Made by a program: the position numbers and the translations under genes
Notes under the pieces: generated by a model
What the model saw: only the letters and a program-made list of their open reading frames with translations
What the model was told of the DNA's origin: nothing
The model's database searches: none
Shown: piece after piece, positions 25,888 through 35,543 of the stretch
How the letters are laid out: the number at the start of each line of letters is the position of its first letter
How positions within the stretch are numbered: the first letter of the stretch is position 1
Origin: Hymenobacter volaticus
Lineage (GTDB): Bacteria > Bacteroidota > Bacteroidia > Cytophagales > Hymenobacteraceae
Length of the DNA: 64,000 nucleotides
Direction: 5' to 3'
Assembly: GCF_022921055.1 (NCBI RefSeq)
Contig: NZ_CP095063.1
Span: forward strand, 62,001 to 126,000

Positions 25888-28800
25888 TTAGGGCGCGATT
25901 AGTACCCGCACGGTTTCACGCTGCCCGCCCACCAGCAACGAGCAGGTGTAAAGACCCGCGGCCAGCTTTTGGCTGTTGAGCGAGAATTCATAGTGCTCCC
26001 CTTGGCGTACTTGGCCCTTATACAAAGTGGCCACCGGCTGGCCCAGTTGGTTGAAGATCAGCACCTGAGCCATTCCTTCTTGCATCGGACGGAAGCTAAC
26101 CGTGGCCGGACCACTGGCTGGGTTAGGATACACCGTTAGGGCCTGCGCTGGCTGGCGGATGAGGGTTGCGGTGGCCAACGGGGCACTGGCAGCCCCAGAT
26201 GAGGCAATCTTGGTGGCCAATGCCAGCGGCCCGGCCCCAGTGGTTTGGCTGTATTGCAGGGTAGCGAAGTCATAGCCCGTGTCGGAGCTGAACGAATAGC
26301 CGCTTACATACACGTTGTTGCGGGCGTCGATAGCGAGGCCGATGGCCTCGTCGTAGCTTCCGGTCCCGTCGTAGCGGGCAGCCCAGAGTTCTTCCCCGCT
26401 ACCCTGGGCGGCATACTTGACAGTAGCATAGTCGTTGGTGCCGTCGTTGTTATAGGAGAGGCCGGTCACGTAGGCGTTGCCGGCTGCATCCAGGGCCACG
26501 GCTCTGGCCTCGTCGTAGCTGTTGTCGGGGCCGTTGTAGCGGGCCTGCCATTGCAACTGCCCATTGAGTAGCACGTGCGTGACGTAATCGGCGCTGGTGC
26601 TGCCGTAGCTTGTACCCACCACCACCACTTGGTTATTTTGGCTCACGGCTAAGTCGGCCACCACGTCATCGCCGCTCTGCGGGCTGTTGTAGCGGTAATT
26701 CCACTGCGGCTGGCCAGTGCTCACCTGGTAAGCGGTCGTGGCCATGTCGAAACCCGTGCTGGTCCCTCCGTCGGAGGTGCCCGCCACCACTACGCTCGTT
26801 TGCTGCGCACCAACTAGGGCCAACTTGGCCGCCTCATCGTAGCCATTGTGGGGGCCATTGTAGATCTGTTCCCAAAGCTGCTGGCCACCGGCGCCAGCGT
26901 ACTTGAGCGTAGCATAGTCACTCTGCGCGTCGGAGTAGGTGGTGCCCGTCACGTACACATCCCCGGTCCCATCTACTACCAAATCCGCGGCTAGGTCATA
27001 GCTGTTGGCGGGCCCATTGTAGTGCGCCTGCCAGAGTTGCTGGCCACTAGCGCTGTACTTAAGTGTGGCGTAGTCATAGCTACCGTTGCCGCCATTGTCC
27101 GAGGAGCCCGTCACGTACACAGCGCCCGCGGCGTCTACGGCCACCTTAGCGGCTAGGTCGTAGCCGCTAGCCGGGCCATTGTAGCGAGCCTCCCATAGTT
27201 GCTGGCCGGTGGGCGAGTACTTAATGGTAGCATAGTCGCTTTCGGTGGCACTATAAGAAGTGCCCGAAACGTAAACGTTGCCGGTGGCATCTACTACTAC
27301 ATTGGTGGGCAGATCTTCCCCATCGGCGGGCCCATTGTAGCGAGCCTCCCACAGTTGCTGGCCATTAGCGCCGTACTTGACGGTGGCATAGTCGTAGTTG
27401 CGCCCATTGTACGCGTACCCCGTCACGTACACGTTACCGGCTGCGTCCGTCACTACCTCCTTAGCCACTTCGGCACTGCTGCCCGCTCCCGTATAGCGTG
27501 CGGTCCATCCCTCCTGTATGCTGCGCTGCGCGTACGTGACGGTCGTGTTGCCGCTTCCCACGTACAGGTTGCCAGTTACATCAAGTACAATGGAGGTTGG
27601 CACATCATCGCTGTTATTGGGGCCGTTGTAGCCTATTTGCCACTGCTGCTGGCCCGCAGACGTGTATTTGATGGTGCTGAAGTCGTTGTCTCCCCGGCCA
27701 CTGATCGAGCGGCCAGTCACATACACGTTGCCGGCGCGGTCGAGCTCGAGCGTTGTGGCGACATCGGCACGGTTGGCAGCCCCATTGTAGCGTGCCACCC
27801 ACAACTGCTGACCGCTGGTTCCATCGTAGCGAAGCGTGGCGAAGTCTTGACTGGTATTGTCACCGTCTGAGCGGCCGGTCACGACCACGTTCCCCGCGGC
27901 ATCAACCCGAAGCGCCGTCCCAACATCGCCGGCATGGGCCAGGCCGTCGTAGCGCGCTTCCCAGAGCTGCTGGCCACTGGCGCCCGCATACTTGGCGGTG
28001 GCGTAGTCGCTGGCTGCTGTGCCCGTCGTCAGCACGTTGCCAGCTGCGTCCACCTGCAGGTCGTTGATGTCACTGGTGCTATGCACAGTCCATTGGAGTT
28101 GGCCACTCGCGCCCGCATATTTCTTGATGGTATGCTTGCCATATAGGCACACCCCCCCACTGGCCTCGACGGCTAGCTGCTGCGTGTCGCCGAGGTCTGT
28201 CGCCGCGCGCGTCGTCGACCAGAGCTGCTGCCCCGCGGGCGAATACTTCACCGTGGTGCGTTGGAAGGCAAACGTACTAATATCCGAACTCGAGCTCGCC
28301 TCCACGTACACATTGCCGGCCGCGTCCACAGCCAAGTCGAGCACCGACGCAACCCGGGCCCCCTGCACGCGTTGGTTCCAGAGCAGAGCGCCCGTGGGTG
28401 AATACTTGAGGGTGAGAAAGCCAGCAAAAGCGCGCGAGATCCGCCGATCAAAGGTGCTCGTCGAGCCCGTCACGAGTACGTTGCCGGCGGCATCCACGGC
28501 TACGGCCACGGGCCGGTCGTCGCTCGAGATAGCAAGCGAAACGTCGTAGTTGTTGTAGCTTCGTTCCCAGAGTTTCTGGCCGCTGGGCGAATACTTCACG
28601 ACTAGAAAATCGGCATTGGCCATGGGCCCGGTTGGGGGCTCGGTCATCGACTGAAGCGAGCCGGTCAGGTAGGTGTTGCCGGCAGCGTCTACCACCCGAT
28701 CAACTAAACCAAAGAAAAACCCCGAGGGAGCTTGATAGTTGACCAGGGCAATTCCGGCCTGGGTGACGGTTTCGGTGATGGTAGTGCGGGCCTGGCCTGA

Positions 28801-29046
28801 GTGGCTGCCGGAGCGGGCGGTGAGGGGGCCGCTGGGGTGGGCCTGGACCAAGCGTTTGGTTGGCCCTACTCCTGGTGCAGAGGCAGGCAGGCGTAGTGCT
28901 GGTGCGGTAGCTGGTAGCGCAAGCTGCGGCAAGAGCTTCGAAAGGGTAGTGGTGGTAGAAGCGGGTCTGCTTTGGGCCTGCGTGGTTGATGCGCTCAAGA
29001 GCCAACTGGTGGCCACGAGCAAGAAGCGGGTAAAATGTTGTTTCAT
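25888..29046 (-). CDS. SBBP-repeat beta-propeller protein with T9SS type A sorting domain
   Basis: 1052 residues. A signal peptide (FLLVATSWLLSASTTQAQ) and a basic, Pro/Ala-rich leader precede about 16 repeats of the type VDAAGNVYVTG...DYATVKYS..GQQLWEARYNGP, roughly 55-60 residues each. The last 75 residues (LTVYPNPASGPATVSFR to the end, with LAAGLYTCSLLVGGQRE) are a canonical type A sorting domain, so the protein is exported by the type IX system and either released or attached to the surface through A-LPS. The repeats should fold as one or two large beta-propellers for ligand or glycan binding. No catalytic motif is seen. It is one of the largest genes in the window and adjoins the pectin locus. 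Confidence 0.93.
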   Translation of the reverse strand: MKQHFTRFLLVATSWLLSASTTQAQSRPASTTTTLSKLLPQLALPATAPALRLPASAPGVGPTKRLVQAHPSGPLTARSGSHSGQARTTITETVTQAGIALVNYQAPSGFFFGLVDRVVDAAGNTYLTGSLQSMTEPPTGPMANADFLVVKYSPSGQKLWERSYNNYDVSLAISSDDRPVAVAVDAAGNVLVTGSTSTFDRRISRAFAGFLTLKYSPTGALLWNQRVQGARVASVLDLAVDAAGNVYVEASSSSDISTFAFQRTTVKYSPAGQQLWSTTRAATDLGDTQQLAVEASGGVCLYGKHTIKKYAGASGQLQWTVHSTSDINDLQVDAAGNVLTTGTAASDYATAKYAGASGQQLWEARYDGLAHAGDVGTALRVDAAGNVVVTGRSDGDNTSQDFATLRYDGTSGQQLWVARYNGAANRADVATTLELDRAGNVYVTGRSISGRGDNDFSTIKYTSAGQQQWQIGYNGPNNSDDVPTSIVLDVTGNLYVGSGNTTVTYAQRSIQEGWTARYTGAGSSAEVAKEVVTDAAGNVYVTGYAYNGRNYDYATVKYGANGQQLWEARYNGPADGEDLPTNVVVDATGNVYVSGTSYSATESDYATIKYSPTGQQLWEARYNGPASGYDLAAKVAVDAAGAVYVTGSSDNGGNGSYDYATLKYSASGQQLWQAHYNGPANSYDLAADLVVDGTGDVYVTGTTYSDAQSDYATLKYAGAGGQQLWEQIYNGPHNGYDEAAKLALVGAQQTSVVVAGTSDGGTSTGFDMATTAYQVSTGQPQWNYRYNSPQSGDDVVADLAVSQNNQVVVVGTSYGSTSADYVTHVLLNGQLQWQARYNGPDNSYDEARAVALDAAGNAYVTGLSYNNDGTNDYATVKYAAQGSGEELWAARYDGTGSYDEAIGLAIDARNNVYVSGYSFSSDTGYDFATLQYSQTTGAGPLALATKIASSGAASAPLATATLIRQPAQALTVYPNPASGPATVSFRPMQEGMAQVLIFNQLGQPVATLYKGQVRQGEHYEFSLNSQKLAAGLYTCSLLVGGQRETVRVLIAP
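26240..28720 (-). repeat. DNA-level tandem repeats encoding SBBP blades
   Basis: About 16 diverged copies, each roughly 165-180 bases, with recurring blocks for GNVYVTG and QQLWEARYNGP (for example near 27185 and 27345). The middle copies (about 26900-27480) are most alike at the DNA level, which suggests recent duplication or recombination within the gene. Copy number could vary between strains. Confidence 0.75.
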
Positions 29047-29881
29047 AGCATAAACAGTTAGGAAGAAAAGCAGATAATTGAAAAGAAGACAAGCTCACTC
29101 TTACGGCGCGGTGCGTATGATTTAGGCGGCCTCTTTGCTGGGAATCCCCGCGTCAAGTGGCGATTAGACTGCCTAGCAAGCGGGCAGCCACCGACATAGG
29201 AAGCATGCCGGTGACGAGTCTCCTACTGCAGACCCAACCAGCAACCATACATGAGACGACCAAAAATCCGCGTTTTTAGTGTTGTCTCCAACTTAAAGGC
29301 TTACCCCATTTGCGGTACCACTGGTTTTATCACAACCTAGTGCCCCTCTTAGTCGGCTTGAGTGCTTCCTTGGTTTCTTTTGCGCGTAAGCCTAGTTGAA
29401 GGCGCCGTCTGTCGGATAACCCAAGCTGTTGATGGGGCGCAAATTGTATAAGGATGGCGGATGCGCTCAGCGGCAAGCAGGAAGCGGCTTGCCTGAGTTT
29501 GTCGCACGAGACGGTGCGCATGCACGTCAAGCACAGCCATCTATCGCAAGATCCAAATCAGTAGTTGCCTCGAACTCTCCCTATCAGCCTAAAGGGGGCT
29601 TTTGCTCTTGCCTATGCCCTTACGCACTCGTTTGCTGCGCGCAGTGGTCGGCAGCGGCACGACTAGGCGCATGCAGAATCCCCTGCCGGGGTTGGACCCG
29701 CTTCTAGGTTGCTTCTGAGCATGGTTGCCTGCTGCAGCACTGTCCGCAGGCCTAGGCCCGTGGTTAGCCTATCCGTCGCAGATAATCAGTTCTGAACTCC
29801 CGATTAATTGTGCGAGAAGTTTGCACGCACTTGTTGCACGCACTAATCGGCAATTCTTATCTGGGCTGTTGTACTACCCTT
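29047..29881. other. Long gap with a possible decayed HTH fragment
   Basis: 835 bases without an intact gene. On the plus strand, 29433-29564 is an open stretch without a start codon ending in SLSHETVRMHVKHSHLSQ. This resembles the recognition helix of ECF sigma region 4 or a LuxR-type HTH and may be the tail of a lost regulator. The left end holds the promoter of the SBBP-repeat gene; no terminator was recognised. Confidence 0.4.
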
Positions 29882-31933
29882 CTACTTTTTTTCCCACTTC
29901 TGCTGCCACGCCGGGTAATCCTTTGTCAACAACGTGGCAGGCCAGGTACCGGCGTAGCCATAGCCCGTGCGCCGTTCGTATTCAATCTCCGCTAAGGAGT
30001 TTTTCTTTTCGCTGTTGCGGCCCACGTAGATAGGCTTGTTGGTCTCTAAATCATAAAAACGGGCCCACATAGTGGCGCCAGGTTCGGCAACTATTACTCG
30101 GTCGTACCCTTTAGGCAGTTTGGGGTCTTGGATGGTTTTTACGGCGTAGCCAGCGATTTTCACTGCTGTCAGCCACTCCACGGCACTAGTAATTGACCTT
30201 CGGACGGCTGGCGAGGGATTTTCAATGTACATCAAAAACTCCACGATGCCGACCGTCTCACTCCCGCTCAAGGAAGGCAGCTCGAACGTGCGGGCTTTGG
30301 CGGGCAATAAGGTTTTCTCGTCGTATTGCGCGCACCAGGCCGTGAGCTTACCGTGCTGCACGTACTGCGTTTGCAGGATGCAGGCAATACCGCGCTCCAC
30401 AGCTTGCTGCGCTTTCAAACGCAAGTCTTGCTCGACGCTGGCATAATCGCCTTTCCGCTCCACTACGGCGCGCAGCAGCGTTAACACCCGAACCATGGCG
30501 TCGTCGTTGTAAGTGATTTGGTGGCGGTAACTGCTCTTGTCCGGATAAAACTGCGGAAAGCCGCCGTTAGAGTACTGCATTTGCAGTAAGTAGCTGATTC
30601 CCCGTTCGGCGGCCCGGCGGTAGGTTGGGTTGCTGGTGGTGGTGAAGGCGTGGAGCAGATACGTGATTTCGCGGGTGGTGGCATTGTTATCGATGGTGGC
30701 ATCGTTGCGGCCAGCATCATCGGTGAGGGTGGCCTTCTGCACAGTGCTCAGGGGATGTTTGTAATCCACTTTTGCGTCGCCAATGGCCTTAGGCCAGCCA
30801 CCATCCGTGCGCTGATAGAACAGCATCCGTTCGGCAATGCTATCCTGCGCAACGGGACCAGGTGCGGGCAATTTTGGAGCTTTAGGATCGGGATTCCAAC
30901 GCCCCCCAAATGTCCAGTTGGCTGTGATTTGCTGGGGTGTGGGTGCATTTACTGCTGTGGTCAGGTTGTCGCGCAGCCAAGCGTAGTTTTCGCCGTCGCG
31001 GCGGCAGTTGTAGTAATATACCCGCTTGCCCCACAGTGGCGCCGAGTCGCCCGACGGAGCGGGGTAGATGTCGGCATCGGCCATGTTGCGGTCGAAGCGG
31101 CAATCAATCAGATAGAATTGTGAATCGTGGTGGTAGCGGCCGAGCTTAAAGTCTTTGTCGCCGGTGAAGGTGCAGTTTTTGAGCACCGTTTTGGCATCCT
31201 GGTTCATGGAGCCATCATGCCAGATAGCGGCGTTCGGATTGTGGCAGATAAAACGGCAGTTTTCGGCGTAAGCCCAACCGCGTGGGCAATAGAAATCCAC
31301 CGAGCCTTCCATGGTGCAATCTAGAAAGTAATACATCCCCGCTTCCTTGTCCCAGGGGCTTACGGTGTCGTTGCCGCGCGTGCGGAAAGTGCAGTGACGC
31401 ACGAATAAGCGCGTAGTATTAGCCGCCGTATAAAGCGCCATCTGGTGGTCGGCGCTGTTGATTACTTTCTGGCCCCCTAGTTCGCTTGCGCAGCTAATGG
31501 TTTCTCCGTTGGGATGGTCGGCGCCGTAGGTGTTGGTGACGGTTAGCTTTTCCAGTGTCACCCCCGGACTGTTGCGCAGGTTGAGCGTGGCCACGTCCCA
31601 GCGGCCGGCATTAGCCGGGTCGCAGCGGAAGGTGGCATTCGCTTGCGAAATCGTGACAAGGACGCCTTCCTCGCTCTGCCCTCGTAGCACCAAGTTCGGT
31701 AGGCTGTCGATGGTTACCTTTTCGCGGTAGGTGCCGTTTTTGATGAATACCACCGGCAGCTGGGCGCCGCCTTTCGGCAGGCTATTGATAGCCGCTTGAA
31801 TGGTACGAAAATCAGCCGCTCCTTTTTGGGCTACTACAATTTGTTGCTTCGCTTTGCCCTGTGCCTGGGCCGCGAATGCGCCTTCAAGCAACAGATATAG
31901 GAAGACAAGTACATATCGGGTCATAGTCGTCAT
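29882..31933 (-). CDS. Pectinesterase (CE8) - pectate lyase (PL10) fusion
   Basis: 683 residues with a signal peptide ending near residue 25. Residues about 30-340 form a pectin methylesterase of the CE8 beta-helix type: DFRTIQAAINSLPKGGAQLP, GNDTVSPWD in place of the usual GxQDT, and GSVDFYCPRGWAYAENC carrying the VDF aspartate. Residues about 355-683 match PL10 pectate lyase, an alpha/alpha barrel: YNDDAMVRVLTLL, PGATMWARFYDLETNKPIYV and TGYGYAGTWPATLL. One polypeptide would thus demethylate homogalacturonan and cleave it by beta-elimination. It is the last gene of the minus-strand pectin locus, after an esterase and a GH28. The fusion order, with esterase first, is clear in the sequence. 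Confidence 0.92.
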   Translation of the reverse strand: MTTMTRYVLVFLYLLLEGAFAAQAQGKAKQQIVVAQKGAADFRTIQAAINSLPKGGAQLPVVFIKNGTYREKVTIDSLPNLVLRGQSEEGVLVTISQANATFRCDPANAGRWDVATLNLRNSPGVTLEKLTVTNTYGADHPNGETISCASELGGQKVINSADHQMALYTAANTTRLFVRHCTFRTRGNDTVSPWDKEAGMYYFLDCTMEGSVDFYCPRGWAYAENCRFICHNPNAAIWHDGSMNQDAKTVLKNCTFTGDKDFKLGRYHHDSQFYLIDCRFDRNMADADIYPAPSGDSAPLWGKRVYYYNCRRDGENYAWLRDNLTTAVNAPTPQQITANWTFGGRWNPDPKAPKLPAPGPVAQDSIAERMLFYQRTDGGWPKAIGDAKVDYKHPLSTVQKATLTDDAGRNDATIDNNATTREITYLLHAFTTTSNPTYRRAAERGISYLLQMQYSNGGFPQFYPDKSSYRHQITYNDDAMVRVLTLLRAVVERKGDYASVEQDLRLKAQQAVERGIACILQTQYVQHGKLTAWCAQYDEKTLLPAKARTFELPSLSGSETVGIVEFLMYIENPSPAVRRSITSAVEWLTAVKIAGYAVKTIQDPKLPKGYDRVIVAEPGATMWARFYDLETNKPIYVGRNSEKKNSLAEIEYERRTGYGYAGTWPATLLTKDYPAWQQKWEKK

Positions 31934-32021
31934 ACTTTAACTGGCATCTGCTTAGCCAAGCGCCTGTGTTGCTTCCTTGCTCGCCTTGCAGGTTGCTAGT
32001 ACGCTAGAAGCACCTAGCATC

Positions 32022-34001
32022 TTAGTCCACGAACCTGATTTTGCCGCTGCCGGCTTTCTCTATCAGATCCTGGAGGTCGTAATACTTCAGCACGCCATAC
32101 AGCACGTTGGAGTAGGCGTCGTTCTGCATCGGGTTCTGTAGCAGCTGTTGAAATGATTTCACGGATCGGGATATCTCCGTGCTGCTGATTCGTTGGTCGA
32201 GGTAGGCAGCGTGAACGGCAGCGGGGCCGTAGAGCCCGTTGGCAATTAGCTTTACCGGGTGGCCTTTCAGGTTAGGGTCGGTCGTTATGAAATCCAAGAG
32301 CGACTCTATATCCAGCACCCGCTGTCCCATTACCGGCGCGCCGATGTGCAGACCCAGCATGGCGTTGCGGTATTCCTTGGTCCAGTACTTCAAGTCGTTT
32401 AATTCGGCGGGGTCGGTTGTTTCGCCGAAGCCGCGCAGGTCGGCCAGCACCAGCAGGTCGCCCCGGTTCAGAAAGGCGTTTAGGGTCGGCTCATCGGCCA
32501 GTATATTCTCCTTGCCAGCGGCATTCAGATACAGCACTACAGTAGCCGTGGGAGTTACATTTTCCGGCGCCAGCACCACGCACGGCACCGGCATTTCGCC
32601 CGCCCGGTTGAGCTGGTATTTGCTGAGGGTGTACGTGCGAGCGGCCACCGTGCCCGTGCCTTCCACTCGAATTTTCGCTTGCGGAGTCATTATGCCGAGC
32701 AGTGCTCGTACCTGCTGAGTTACCGCGGCTCGGTCTTGCCGAATAAAGGCGGCGCGTTGCGCGGCGTAGCCCTGCGCCAGCGCTTGGTGGTACTGCGGCA
32801 TACTAACTGCCTCCGGGAAAGCGGTGCTGATTTGCCCCGTGCTGGTGCAGAGCAATTCTTTTTCTGGAATGGCGGCCGCTGCGGTTTCCAGCACCGGCGT
32901 GGCATCTTTACAGAGCCAGGTTCGGAACCAAGTAATGGCGGCTTCACGCTTGGGCTGCGGCATGCCGTGACCCGTTTCGGCCGTAAACAGGCTAACCTGT
33001 TGGTCGGCCTTGAATACGTGATACACCTTTTTCAGCTCGTCGTACGCCTGCGTGGCGCCCCAATAGTCCACGAAGTCGTAGAGGCCGGACATAATGAGCA
33101 AAGGTTTGGGTGCAAACAGCGTCAGGAAATCCGAGATTTCCAGGTGCTCCCGGCCTTCATTGGGAATATGCTGGCACCCGTCCGAAGGGCCGCTCAGCTC
33201 CAGCACCCGCTCCCGCCGCGACACGTAGCTGCACACGGTGGCCGCTTTTATTCGCTGGTCCAGCGCAATCAGATACGTAGTTTGGGTGCCCCCGCCCGAA
33301 CTGCCGATGCAGCCCATCTTGTTTTTGTCTAGGTCGGGCCGCGTTTCCAGGTAGTCGAGGGCCCGGGTGTTGTCGTAGTATTCGTAGGCGGCTACGCTGG
33401 TGCCCACCAGGTTGGCGCCGGCATTCAGGAGCGTGTGTTCGGTGGTCGCGCCGCGCGTCAGGGCGTTGCCGTTGCGGTCGGTTAGCTGGAGCCGCTCGCC
33501 CTGCGCTACCGGGTCGACGGCAAACACGGCAATGCCGTGCGAGGCAAACAATATTCCCACGCGCTGATCGGACACCTTGCCATTCATGCCGTGCCCAGAA
33601 AGCGACAAAACCACTGGAAAGGGTCCTTGGCCCGCCGGTACGTACAGGTTACCCGTTACGTAGCGGTGCGGGGCGCTTTCAAACATGATGCGCTCAACCC
33701 GGAATTCGGCCTGCGCCAAAGAACCCACAACCCGCGCGTTCAGCGCCATTTTCGGCGGTAAATCACCTAGGATGCCTTGATAGCGCGCCCGCCGGGTTTG
33801 CTGATACCGTAGCATGGCCTTTTGGGAAGACACGGCCTCACGCACTTCCATTAAGCGGTCGGCGTACTGCTGATGCACTGTGCGCATCAGGTAAGAGTTG
33901 TACGCAGTGTTGTTTTTCCAGGCTAGCGCCGCGGAATTCACCTGCCCTTTTACGGGCCAGCAGGCCCCTAGAAGTAGAACAAAAAGCAGCCAGTGGCGCA
34001 T
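32022..34001 (-). CDS. Two-domain alpha/beta hydrolase, putative pectin/xylan acetylesterase
   Basis: 659 residues with a signal peptide (LLFVLLLGACWPVKGQ). The first hydrolase domain has an oxyanion segment SLSGHGMNG (about 133-141), the nucleophile elbow GCIGSSGGGTQ (Ser about 235), an acid in GLYDFVDYWG and a histidine in AETGHGMPQP. This fits the acetylxylan-esterase-like family of Bacteroidota polysaccharide loci. A second hydrolase-like domain (about 440-659) has VVLYLNAAGKEN and VLADLRGFGETTDP, but the elbow position reads LIANGLYGPAA, so the serine is missing and this half is probably inactive. It lies 17 bases downstream of GH28 in the pectin operon and likely removes acetyl or other esters from pectin. 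Confidence 0.8.
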   Translation of the reverse strand: MRHWLLFVLLLGACWPVKGQVNSAALAWKNNTAYNSYLMRTVHQQYADRLMEVREAVSSQKAMLRYQQTRRARYQGILGDLPPKMALNARVVGSLAQAEFRVERIMFESAPHRYVTGNLYVPAGQGPFPVVLSLSGHGMNGKVSDQRVGILFASHGIAVFAVDPVAQGERLQLTDRNGNALTRGATTEHTLLNAGANLVGTSVAAYEYYDNTRALDYLETRPDLDKNKMGCIGSSGGGTQTTYLIALDQRIKAATVCSYVSRRERVLELSGPSDGCQHIPNEGREHLEISDFLTLFAPKPLLIMSGLYDFVDYWGATQAYDELKKVYHVFKADQQVSLFTAETGHGMPQPKREAAITWFRTWLCKDATPVLETAAAAIPEKELLCTSTGQISTAFPEAVSMPQYHQALAQGYAAQRAAFIRQDRAAVTQQVRALLGIMTPQAKIRVEGTGTVAARTYTLSKYQLNRAGEMPVPCVVLAPENVTPTATVVLYLNAAGKENILADEPTLNAFLNRGDLLVLADLRGFGETTDPAELNDLKYWTKEYRNAMLGLHIGAPVMGQRVLDIESLLDFITTDPNLKGHPVKLIANGLYGPAAVHAAYLDQRISSTEISRSVKSFQQLLQNPMQNDAYSNVLYGVLKYYDLQDLIEKAGSGKIRFVD

Positions 34002-34018
34002 ACGAGAGAAGCCAGCAG

Positions 34019-35449
34019 CTAGCCTATTTTGTAGGGTTGGGTGGGCATTGGCACCGGGTCGGGGAGCTTGGGTGGGTCGATTGCGACAGCGCCTTCCAGG
34101 CCGGAGCCGGTTACGTTGCTCACACTCAGCAGCGGACCGCTGAAACCCGTTACATGTAGGTCGCGCAGCTTGGCTTTCTTGATGTTGGCCAGCGCAATGC
34201 CTTTAGCGCAGGTGCCCGTCACGTTGATCAGCGAAAAGCCATCCAGCGGCTTGTTGGGATGCACCGAGGTGCCTTCTACTAGTACTGGTACGTCCTTGAC
34301 GCGCACGTTGGAAAAGTGGAAGTTCTTGACCGTGGGAATGCCTTCGTCGCCGGGCACGGGGTTTTGGTCTTGCAAGCCGCTGCCCAGCAAGTTGAACCGC
34401 AGAAAGCCTCCCTCCATGCCCGCTACGTCGATATCATCGACGACAATGTTCTCGATGAAAGCGCCTCGGCCGGGCCGGCTCTTGATGTAGATGGCGTGGG
34501 TTTTGGCGTACGTGAACTTGCAGTGCTCGATGCGCACGTTGCGAATCCCACCCGATGTTTCGCTGCCAATCCCGATGCAAGCAAAGATAGAGTCGGCAAA
34601 CGTGCAGTTGCTGATGTGCACGTCCTCGGTGGTGTGCAACAGCGAGTAGCCCTCCATGCCGCGCCCCGACTTCAGGGAAATGCAGTCGTCGCCGGTGTTG
34701 ATGTCGCAGCCCTCGATGCGCACATGCTTGCACGAGTCGATATCGATGCCGTCGCCGTTCCCGCCGGTGCTGCGGATGGTAAGATTTTTAATGGCAATGT
34801 TTTCGCAGTACGTGGGATGCAAACACCACATCTGGAAATAGTCGGTCGAGAAATCCTCGAAGCGCAAATTGTTGCACCCAATAGGCTCAATCAGCGCTGG
34901 GTGACGCAACGGATTTTCGGCGTTGGGTCGGCCGCCCAGGGCGTGGTTGCCCATGATCTTGCCCGGCCCAACAACCCCGATATTATTGGCTTCAATAGCA
35001 TAAATAAGCCCGACGTGGCCGGGTATCCATTTGCCTTCCCAACGCACTTGCATCACTGGGTAATCGGCGAAGTCGGGCGTGCCCAGCAGGAGAGCATCTT
35101 TGGCGAGGCGCAGCAGCGTGTTCGATTTCAAGGCAATAGCTCCCGTGAGGTAACTGCCAGCGGGCACTACCACTTCGCCGCCGCCTAACACCCAGCAGCG
35201 GTCTAGCGCCAATTGAATGGCCTTTGTGTCTTTGGTGGTACCGTCGCCGGTAGCGCCATAGTCGCGCACATTAAAGCTGACCTTGGGCTGGCCGGGGTTT
35301 GAACCGGCTGCGGCAACTTTCGAGTCGGCAAGCGCCTGGGTAGCTGTGTTGGTTACGCCGCATCCTACCAGCGAAGAAGCAACCGGCGCGACCAGTAAAC
35401 TCTGTCCAGCCATTTTCAGAAAGCGCCGGCGCGTATTTGATTTTCCCAT
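34019..35449 (-). CDS. Glycoside hydrolase family 28 (polygalacturonase-type)
   Basis: 476 residues. The N-terminus has a twin-arginine-like RRRFLKMAG followed by a lipobox-like SSLVGC (Cys30), so it is exported and possibly lipid-anchored. The beta-helix body starts VSFNVRDYGATGDGTTKDTK. Catalytic GH28 segments are NGDGIDIDSC (Asp about 233 and 236), NTGDDCISLKSG (Asp254, 255) and AIYIKSRPGRGA. The G-H-G motif is replaced by GIGSETSGG, as in the exo-acting and rhamnogalacturonan branches. It hydrolyses galacturonan linkages. It sits between SusD and the esterase in the pectin operon, 93 bases after SusD and 17 before the esterase. Confidence 0.93.
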   Translation of the reverse strand: MGKSNTRRRFLKMAGQSLLVAPVASSLVGCGVTNTATQALADSKVAAAGSNPGQPKVSFNVRDYGATGDGTTKDTKAIQLALDRCWVLGGGEVVVPAGSYLTGAIALKSNTLLRLAKDALLLGTPDFADYPVMQVRWEGKWIPGHVGLIYAIEANNIGVVGPGKIMGNHALGGRPNAENPLRHPALIEPIGCNNLRFEDFSTDYFQMWCLHPTYCENIAIKNLTIRSTGGNGDGIDIDSCKHVRIEGCDINTGDDCISLKSGRGMEGYSLLHTTEDVHISNCTFADSIFACIGIGSETSGGIRNVRIEHCKFTYAKTHAIYIKSRPGRGAFIENIVVDDIDVAGMEGGFLRFNLLGSGLQDQNPVPGDEGIPTVKNFHFSNVRVKDVPVLVEGTSVHPNKPLDGFSLINVTGTCAKGIALANIKKAKLRDLHVTGFSGPLLSVSNVTGSGLEGAVAIDPPKLPDPVPMPTQPYKIG

Positions 35450-35543
35450 CGGATCTGCGTTTGGGTCGAGAAGGCAATGCTGTTGCGAAGTTCACAGAAA
35501 AGCAGCGGCCGCCTAAACTGCTGCTGCTTATGCTGACCGGCCT

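Noticed and set aside
26240..28720. Regular repeats as a possible CRISPR array
   Set aside because: Repeats are about 170 bases, diverged, in frame, and encode SBBP propeller blades; there are no uniform short repeats and no spacers.
34316..35188. 290-residue plus-strand frame opposite GH28
   Set aside because: Antisense of a well-supported GH28 gene with conserved catalytic motifs; no independent family features.
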